Shown here piece by piece: positions 8,414 through 13,088 of a stretch of DNA of 15,409 bases. Position 1 is the first letter of the stretch; every line of letters begins with the position of its first letter. Under the pieces are notes generated by a model, which was not told the DNA's origin, searched no databases, and saw only the letters and a program-made list of their open reading frames with translations. Position numbers and translations under genes: made by a program. The stretch is from contig JAEZJJ010000071.1 in assembly GCA_023436395.1 (NCBI GenBank), positions 1-15,409 on the forward strand. The letters are read 5' to 3'. The DNA comes from Bacillota bacterium (GTDB taxonomy: Bacteria > Bacillota > Clostridia > Lachnospirales > Cellulosilyticaceae).

Positions 8414-9298
8414 CTAAACATTAAGAATGTGTTTACTTGCCATCTTGATAAATTGTTCCTGACAAGGTGAAAGGTATTTATCTTTATGCCATATGATATG
8501 AGAATGAATACCATAATTGCATAGGTAATCAAGTGGTGTAAGCATACCAGATTCTATATCTTCAATAGCGGCAATTTCAGGCATAATACATACACCTAGA
8601 CCTTGTTCAGTTAATTTTTTAATGGCTTGGATACTTTCTGTTTCAACCATAATCTGTGGAGAGATACTATTTTTAATTAAATCTTGCAAGAAATTTTGTC
8701 GATAGTAAGCGGCAGGTTCTGCTAGAATAAGTGGTACTCCCGAAAAATCAGCTGGAGATAAGTTAGACTTTTTCGTAAGGGGATGCTCTTTTGATGCTAA
8801 AACATAGATTTTCTCATCTTTTTCTGCAGTATAACAAATATTTTTATCTTTTTGTAAGTACCCAATAGTAAAGGCTATATCAATCTGATTACGGGTAAGT
8901 GCATCGCAGAATTCTGAGCATTTAAGAATGGTTAATGTAATATTGACGTTGGGGTATACTTTTTTGAAATCATAGATAATTTTTGGGAGTCTATAAACAC
9001 AAAGTGAATCGCAAACACCTATACGAATGTTACCAAAATCTTTGATGTTAACATCTACACTTAGTATTTTTTCTTCTATGTGCAACATCTCGGTTGCATG
9101 TGGTATGAGTTGCAATCCAGCGTCTGTTAGAGTAATGGTCTTACCCATTCGATTGAATAACTGAGTATGCAAATCCTCCTCTAATTGTTTGATCTGGATG
9201 GTTATATTGGCTTGAGTATAACCAAGCTTTTCAGCAGTTTTTGTAAAGTTTAGATTCTTTGATAGCTCAAGAAATATATGAAGTTGTTTTAATTCCAT
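8414..9298 (-). CDS. LysR family transcriptional regulator
   Basis: The 294 residues match the usual LysR length. The N-terminal winged helix-turn-helix covers about residues 1-60 (NFTKTAEKLGYTQANITIQI, then LEEDLHTQLFNR and LTDAG). The rest is the periplasmic-binding-like effector domain, including the typical IRIGVCDSL strand and the GLGVCIMPE segment. AGGGAGG lies just upstream of the ATG on the minus strand. The gene is divergent from the small protein at 9414 across an AT-rich gap, the usual LysR layout, so that gene is its likeliest target along with itself. The effector cannot be inferred. Confidence 0.92.
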   Translation of the reverse strand: MELKQLHIFLELSKNLNFTKTAEKLGYTQANITIQIKQLEEDLHTQLFNRMGKTITLTDAGLQLIPHATEMLHIEEKILSVDVNIKDFGNIRIGVCDSLCVYRLPKIIYDFKKVYPNVNITLTILKCSEFCDALTRNQIDIAFTIGYLQKDKNICYTAEKDEKIYVLASKEHPLTKKSNLSPADFSGVPLILAEPAAYYRQNFLQDLIKNSISPQIMVETESIQAIKKLTEQGLGVCIMPEIAAIEDIESGMLTPLDYLCNYGIHSHIIWHKDKYLSPCQEQFIKMASKHILNV

Positions 9299-9413
9299 AC
9301 CAAACCTCCCTATAAATAGAAATTATTATTATTATAAGAACTATTAATTTTTATTATTATCTATGTATTGATATAATAACACTATGAAATCTATTAGAAA
9401 AGAGGGAATAGCT
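9299..9413. promoter_or_regulatory. Divergent promoter region between the LysR gene and the hypothetical gene
   Basis: A plus-strand -10 TATAAT lies at 9372-9377 and a minus-strand TATAAT at 9336-9331. The -35 boxes are poor, which fits activator control. The region is full of ATTATT repeats, so a LysR T-N11-A box cannot be singled out. Because the plus -10 is only 6 bases before ATG 9384, that ATG is unlikely to be the start. Confidence 0.5.
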
Positions 9414-9920
9414 ATGGAAACTGAATTTAGCAAAGCATTACAGTCTGATTTTAGAAATGGAATTATACCAGAAGACATGGACTGGTTCGGAAGTTTAGTT
9501 GGTGAGTGGGATATAATATGGAAAGAGAATTATGGAAAGGAAAATGAGACAGTATATAAGGGTGAATGGATATTTCAAAGAATATTAAATGGATGTGGCA
9601 TTCAAGATTTATTCATCGTCCCTTCAAGAGAAGAAAGAAAACACCTTAATTTACCAAATGCAGAATATGGTACCACTATTCGTATGTATCGACCAGATGA
9701 AAAATGTTGGGAAATCTATTATACATGTATTGGAGAATATACAAGACTTCAAGCTAGAAAAGAGAATGAAAAAATAGTACTTACAGAATTAAGTAGAAAT
9801 AAGATGAAATGGATATTTTCTGATATCACACATAACTCCTTTCATTGGGAAAACGTAATGATTAATGACAATGGTGAGTGGGAAGTTATGTGTGACTGCC
9901 AAGCAAATAGAAGAGTATAG
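9414..9920 (+). CDS. Conserved-type hypothetical protein, possible DUF1579-like beta-barrel
   Basis: The protein has 168 residues from ATG 9414, which follows AGAGGG (9401-9406). An in-frame ATG at 9384 would sit on the expected transcription start and lacks a ribosome site. It has no signal peptide or membrane segment. The sequence is rich in Trp and beta-strand pattern: LVGEWDIIWK near the start, then GTTIRMYRPDEKCWEIYY, and a strand pattern through WENVMINDNGEWEVMCDCQ. This resembles the small calycin or DUF1579-like barrels, where an LxGEW motif opens the first strand, but the resemblance is by pattern only. Its divergence from the LysR gene suggests regulation by that protein. The function is unknown. 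Confidence 0.7.
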   Translation: METEFSKALQSDFRNGIIPEDMDWFGSLVGEWDIIWKENYGKENETVYKGEWIFQRILNGCGIQDLFIVPSREERKHLNLPNAEYGTTIRMYRPDEKCWEIYYTCIGEYTRLQARKENEKIVLTELSRNKMKWIFSDITHNSFHWENVMINDNGEWEVMCDCQANRRV

Positions 9921-9982
9921 GAGAGGCAATCTTATTCACATTTTTTGACTTGGAATGCTTCTTTCTTTGTAAGGTTTGACCT

Positions 9983-10013
9983 ATCATTATTTCTTGTATA
10001 AATAATGATAGTT
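9983..10013. repeat. Perfect 12-base inverted repeat (hairpin)
   Basis: CTATCATTATTT (9983-9994) and AAATAATGATAG (10002-10013) form a perfect stem with a 7-base loop. No T run follows, so termination is weakly supported. It could be a 3' end hairpin of the preceding gene or a protein-binding site. Confidence 0.5.
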
Positions 10014-10148
10014 GAGATAATAACATATTAATATCATTTTGTTGACAAAGTTGCTTCTATATATAAAGAGTATCTCAATGCCCTTGGAGTACATCTTCCG
10101 ATTAATACCAAATAGTTTCTACATAAAAGTCCCAAGGTACATTGTTCT

Positions 10149-10170
10149 ACTCCCAAAAGTTAGACAAAAA
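10149..10170 (+). mobile_element. IS3-family-like terminal fragment
   Basis: ACTCCCAAAAGTTAGAC followed by an A run resembles the terminal inverted repeat of IS3-family (IS150 group) insertion sequences. No matching opposite end and no transposase reading frame occur in the window, so this is at most a remnant. Confidence 0.35.
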
Positions 10171-10179
10171 ATTTATTAG

Positions 10180-10192
10180 AAGCCTTTTAGTG
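10180..10192 (+). repeat. 13-base direct repeat, copy 1
   Basis: AAGCCTTTTAGTG occurs here and again at 11259-11271 in the same orientation. The two copies bracket the toxin-antitoxin pair. Confidence 0.5.
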
Positions 10193-10552
10193 TGTTATGA
10201 TTTGTGATGAATTTGTTCATTTTGGAGAATATTCTGTTGTGAGAGAATTTGATGGTGGTATGTATGTGAAAAAGTTAAATAGATATTAAAAATAGTACAT
10301 TTAGTGTAGGTGGCGTAGAAATGGAGTAAATAAAAAGTATATTGGGCGTAAATCAATTTATAAAGACTGCAAAATTAATGATTACAAAATTATATTATGC
10401 AAATTCGGCTCAATTACTATGTATATCACTGAGTTAAGGCTGGATGAAACCAATGTGGCTGTGCTTTGTAGAGTGTGTAACTTGCAGATAGGTGATAGTA
10501 GTGTGGTGGATTGGTAAGATTCATTTGACTAATATGGGTATATATCAATTGC

Positions 10553-10586
10553 ATTATGTACATAGTAATGATTTAATTATGTACAA
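10553..10586 (+). promoter_or_regulatory. Putative operator of the Phd/YefM-type module
   Basis: ATTATGTACA is repeated exactly at 10553-10562 and 10577-10586, 24 bases apart start to start, each holding a TGTACA palindrome. Phd/YefM antitoxins autorepress through paired palindromes of this kind just before the ribosome site. The second copy abuts AAAAGGAGGTG (10585-10594). Confidence 0.55.
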
Positions 10587-10600
10587 AAGGAGGTGCTAAT

Positions 10601-10858
10601 ATGCCACAAATTATACCTATCACTGATTTGAGAAATACCAATGAAATTTCAGAGCTTTGTCATGCTAAAAGTGAACCTGTATTTATTACTAAGAATGGGT
10701 ATGGTGACTTAGTTGTTATGAGCATAGAAACATATGAGAGATTGTTAGAAACAAAAGAGATTGATATGGCTATAGCTGAGGTCGAAGTGGAATCAGATAA
10801 GGGATTAATCGATGCACGAGAAGCTATGCAAAGTTTAAGGAAAAAGTATTTTGGATAG
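10601..10858 (+). CDS. Phd/YefM family antitoxin
   Basis: This is an 85-residue antitoxin. The start PIITDLRN-like segment (IIPITDLRNTNEISELC), the strand EPVFITKNGYGDLVVMS and the helix YERLLE are the typical Phd/YefM dimerisation and DNA-binding fold. The acidic C-terminal helix (residues about 50-85) is the part that binds toxin in this family. The ribosome site AGGAGG is 7 bases before the ATG. It overlaps the toxin gene by 8 bases, so the pair is one coupled operon, probably autorepressed at the TGTACA repeats. Nothing suggests damage to this gene. Confidence 0.92.
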   Translation: MPQIIPITDLRNTNEISELCHAKSEPVFITKNGYGDLVVMSIETYERLLETKEIDMAIAEVEVESDKGLIDAREAMQSLRKKYFG

Positions 10859-11114
10859 ATATACTATTAAATTACTGCCTAAAGCCTATAGAGATCTTGA
10901 TGAAATTTATGAATATATCTCAAGTACTCTTTTGGTATCTGAAACAGCAATAAATACAATAGAAGCTATAGAAGATGCGATATTTAGCTTGGAAGAACCT
11001 CCGTATAGAGGCTCAGAAAGAAAAACAGGTGTATATGCTTATCAAGGATATAGACAACTATTTGTAAAAAATTTTACTATTATTTATAGGATTGATGAAG
11101 CAAAAAATATGTAG
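10851..11114 (+). pseudogene. ParE/RelE superfamily toxin with frameshifted C-terminus
   Basis: It starts at TTG 10851 inside the antitoxin gene. The protein begins MDRYTIKLLPKAYRDLDEIYEYI, a standard ParE/RelE-type opening, and continues to FTIIYRID. Relatives then finish with a last beta-strand of the form VVIVTVRYSRSQF. Here a stop follows EAKNM, 87 residues in. One extra A in the six-A run at 11102-11107 would restore KKYVVIVTYDPT and a stop at 11138-11140. So the reading frame probably lost one base and with it the final strand, which shapes the toxin core. Even the restored end lacks about two residues of the usual motif. It may be an inactive toxin, a shortened variant, or a homopolymer sequencing error. 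Confidence 0.75.
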
Positions 11115-11258
11115 TCATTGTTACTTACGATCCCACATAGGCTATTTAACGATCATTTTGCCAAATAGTTTTCTAACTATGTCCATTGGCACATGGAGGC
11201 AGTAGTGAAGCTAAGTAGATAAACACTAGTAATACCAAGGTTTAGAGCATTATGCTTT

Positions 11259-11271
11259 AAGCCTTTTAGTG
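11259..11271 (+). repeat. 13-base direct repeat, copy 2
   Basis: AAGCCTTTTAGTG is identical to 10180-10192. Beyond a further variable base both copies continue with GTT and then diverge. Confidence 0.5.
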
Positions 11272-11339
11272 CGTTTTAGTGTATGAGTAAACATATTTAT
11301 ATGTTCCCTCATGAGTAGGGGGAACTATTTGACAATAAG

Positions 11340-11395
11340 GTAATGTTAACTACTTCGGTCTTGTAAACCATGTCATTCGATTACATTAACATTAC
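11340..11395. repeat. Perfect 10-base inverted repeat around a GGT/ACC stem
   Basis: GTAATGTTAA (11340-11349) and TTAACATTAC (11386-11395) flank 36 bases that include GGTCTTGTAAACC, a possible inner hairpin. It could be a recombinase or regulator site, or a structured leader. No function is shown. Confidence 0.45.
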
Positions 11396-11526
11396 ATTTA
11401 AAAGTTGGAAGGGGAACTGAAATCTCTACAACCTTTGATGATTAAGGCCGATGCGTCCCTTTATGTGGAATTTCGCATATTTAAAAGTGGAGGAGTAAAA
11501 ATCGCATAATAAAAGCTACACATTTA

Positions 11527-11556
11527 GTAATCACAAATCATTGTGGTTACTTTTTT
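11527..11556 (+). terminator. Rho-independent terminator
   Basis: GTAATCACAA (11527-11536) pairs with TTGTGGTTAC (11541-11550; one G-U) around a 4-base loop, followed by TTTTTT. No gene immediately upstream explains it, so it may end a leader or a lost gene. Confidence 0.8.
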
Positions 11557-11591
11557 CTTCCCAAAAAGTTTAAAGGAAAGGAACGAGTCAA

Positions 11592-11719
11592 ATGTCAGAT
11601 GAGCAGAGAGAAAAAATCAAAGAGCTACGGCTACAAGGCATGACTACAAGGGGATAGCCAACATTGTAAATCCGACACGAAATAGCGTAAGAAACTTTTG
11701 GAAGCTAAAAATTCTTTAA
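11592..11719 (+). pseudogene. Frameshifted small helix-turn-helix protein of mobile-element type
   Basis: From ATG 11592 the frame reads MSDEQREKIKELRLQGMTTRG and stops at 11655-11657. In the next frame from 11654 it continues IANIVNPTRNSVRNFWKLKIL to TAA 11717. Joined, this matches the small HTH proteins (EQ.EKI..LR..GM.Y..IA......SVR.FC) that accompany recombinases and conjugative elements in Clostridia. The break lies at AAGGGGATAG (11649-11657). The zinc-ribbon tail often found after this HTH is missing. The gene is therefore broken, unless the frame change is a sequencing error in the G run. Confidence 0.6.
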
Positions 11720-11841
11720 CTATAATATAAGATTTAGATAGAAACGAAAGTGCTCATTCTTTATAGGGTAAATTAGGGAATAATTATCAAATTTAATTAT
11801 AGAATATTTTAAATATAGTTAAAAATGTTGTCGATATATGA

Positions 11842-11847
11842 TATAAT
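11842..11847 (+). promoter_or_regulatory. Possible -10 element upstream of avd
   Basis: TATAAT stands 55 bases before the avd start, with only a weak -35 (TTAAAA, 11819-11824, 17-base spacer). A TTGTCG (11828) with TATTAT (11851), spaced 17, is an alternative. The AT-rich context makes both uncertain. Confidence 0.35.
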
Positions 11848-11901
11848 AAGTATTATTATTACAAAAAAAAGACTATATTATATGATAGGAAAGTAGTGAC
11901 T

Positions 11902-12289
11902 ATGCTAGAGACTAAAGAGTTATCCTCTCTCACTAAAGCCAAAGAATTAAGCAAGGCAGTCTTTTTGTTTACAACCAATGCACCAAAAAAATTTCGATTT
12001 ACATTAACTTCACGTATGCAAAATCTTTCGCTTGAGATTATAGCACTTATTAATCATGCTAATGAAGTTTTTTAGACGTTAAATTGCTCACAGATTTAGA
12101 CCAGTCCATAAAAGCCCTAGCGCAGCAAAAGTCATTCAAGTCAGAGACCGAGCAATATTATTTGCAAAACAAATTACAATGAGTGTGGAGCATAAGGCAA
12201 TACTGCCTAAGCATCAGGCGCAATTAGCAGCACTGGTATGGGAAGTAAGAAAACTTGTAGGTGCATGGATTCAATCGGATAGAAGGTGA
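11902..12289 (+). pseudogene. avd: DGR accessory variability determinant (Avd), frameshifted
   Basis: Avd is the four-helix-bundle partner that binds the reverse transcriptase and template RNA of diversity-generating retroelements. The first 57 codons read LSSLTKAKELSKAVFLFTTN, then PKKFRFTLTSRMQNL and an ALINHANEVF helix, the usual Avd N-terminal half, and then stop at 12073. In another frame the C-terminal half follows: VRDRAILFAKQITMSVEHK, AILPKHQAQLAALV and LVGAWIQSDRR ending at TGA 12287-12289, the usual Avd end. One missing T in the six-T run at 12067-12072 would extend the first part (LDVKLLTDLDQSIKALAQ), and a second shift near 12100-12130 is then needed. The ribosome site is weak (AGGAAAG, 11887-11893). 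It lies 50 bases before the template repeat, the standard order. Confidence 0.78.
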
Positions 12290-12338
12290 TATAACTACTA
12301 GAGTATATCAGGGTAAAACCGTTGATATATAGGGACAA

Positions 12339-12461
12339 GGCTATAACTGGTGGCTCCGGTCTCCGGGTAACAACGATAACTATGCGGCATATGTGAACTC
12401 AGATGGCAATGTTAACGACAATGGCAACAACGTAAACAACAGCTTAGGTGTTCGTCCCGCT
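12339..12461 (+). repeat. DGR template repeat (TR)
   Basis: This 123-base non-coding template is read through as WWLRSP, then a run dominated by Asn, then LGVRPALP and a stop (12468-12470). It contains ten AAC codons, the hallmark of DGR templates, since adenines are the bases randomised during mutagenic reverse transcription and AAC can yield many residues without a stop. Nineteen bases at each end (TGGTGGCTCCGGTCTCCGG and CTTAGGTGTTCGTCCCGCT) are identical to the variable repeat 1.1 kb downstream. It sits between avd and the reverse transcriptase fragment, the canonical place. Confidence 0.88.
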
Positions 12462-12470
12462 CTGCCTTAA

Positions 12471-12656
12471 CAAAGGTTATAGAAATACTATAACTAGCCT
12501 GAAATAAGTTTCTAAGTAGAACTTGTCTGTGCATAAGGCAAAGGAGTTTTGTTCCTGTCCTAATACTTATTAGGATAAATACATGCTATCTGTAAAGTTA
12601 AGATATTCCTATTAGGCAGGCATTTCTTAATAGCATTCAAAAGGATAGCTTATTAA
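12471..12656. other. Spacer between TR and RT stump, RT 5' part missing
   Basis: In an intact DGR the reverse transcriptase would begin near here. No reading frame with RT motifs is present. The spacer holds a perfect palindrome CCTAATACTTATTAGG (12559-12574) and a small AGGAG/TCCT hairpin. Sequences just past the template in DGRs can form part of the template RNA, so these structures could belong to it, but that is inference. Confidence 0.4.
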
Positions 12657-13088
12657 AAAAATAGGAGGTGTAAAACCAGTAAAATACATACTGGGAAAGT
12701 TATTCGTAAAGTAAGACAAAAAAGTAAGCAGGCTATGAAAAAAAGATTAAAGGCTTACAAAGTACAATATGCTAAGGGTGAACTGGATCCAACACAAATT
12801 AGACAGCGGTTAGTAAGTTGGCTAGGTCATGTAAGGCATGGCCATACCTATGCGTTGCAAAAAAAGATACTCAGTCAAGCAGTCTTTAAGAAAGACTGGG
12901 AATATTTGAAGGGAGAGGAAAAGTGTGAGAAAGAAAATGAGTTTATTACTGGGACTAACGATGATCATGAGTTTACTACCGATGCAGTTGTCAGTGAAAG
13001 TGAAAGCAGAAACCACACCAAGTGTTACCCTAGGAGGCACGAGTCAAATCACAACAGGTGCCGCCATTTATTTTGGGAAACATACTAA
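12657..13088 (+). pseudogene. C-terminal remnant of the DGR reverse transcriptase
   Basis: The frame opens after a stop at 12654-12656 without a convincing start codon. It encodes a basic tail HTGKVIRKVRQKSKQAMKKR, then LDPTQIRQRLVSWLGHVRHG and HTYALQKKILSQAVFKKDW, which is the characteristic end of DGR reverse transcriptases (SWxGHxxxxxTxxLxKK). The polymerase domain, including the catalytic YxDD, is absent: only about 85 residues of a roughly 350-450-residue enzyme remain. Homology ends near 12915. Beyond that the frame runs on to a stop at 13086 over the signal peptide of the target gene in a different frame, so the original stop was probably lost. An ATG at 12735 exists but has no good ribosome site. 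The fragment cannot be catalytic. Confidence 0.82.

Larger units (their letters stand above)
10014..10530. other. Gene-poor decayed region
   Basis: No intact gene is visible. An IS3-like end lies at 10149. A 30-codon reading frame at 10197-10289 (begins MICDEFVHFG) has no ribosome site. A 70-codon stop-to-stop frame at 10305-10517 (contains WRRNGVNKKYIGRKSIYKDC and ends SSVVDW) has no start codon near its beginning. I recognise neither. They may be pieces of one broken gene in two frames, with a frame change between 10287 and 10305. Confidence 0.4.
11141..11591. other. Non-coding, hairpin-rich stretch
   Basis: No gene is supported. Visible structures are GTTCCC/GGGAAC (11303-11308 with 11320-11325), a perfect 10-base inverted repeat (11340-11349 with 11386-11395), and the terminator at 11527. 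A 24-codon frame at 11438-11509 (begins MIKADASLYVEF, ends GGVKIA) has no recognisable ribosome site and I do not recognise it. The block looks like the regulatory end of a mobile element. Confidence 0.4.

Noticed and set aside
9320..9360. ATTATT repeats as a functional microsatellite or LysR box
   Set aside because: Low-complexity AT sequence between divergent genes; no distinct palindrome can be separated from the repeats.
9384..9413. Ten-codon N-terminal extension of the hypothetical protein from ATG 9384
   Set aside because: The -10 box TATAAT ends only 6 bases before it and there is no ribosome site; ATG 9414 has one.
10042..10067. TTGACA with TATAAA as a promoter
   Set aside because: The spacer is 14 bases, too short, and no gene follows.
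11329..11334. TTGACA as a -35 element
   Set aside because: No -10 box lies 16-18 bases downstream; it falls in the inverted-repeat region.
12334..12470. The template repeat read as a short protein (WWLRSP ... LGVRPALP)
   Set aside because: It has no start codon or ribosome site, follows a stop, and sits between avd and the RT remnant. It is a template, and its readability reflects the coding nature of its VR partner.
12923..12925. GTG at 12923 as the start of the target gene
   Set aside because: It is followed at once by TGA; the GTG two bases later (12925) opens the long frame.
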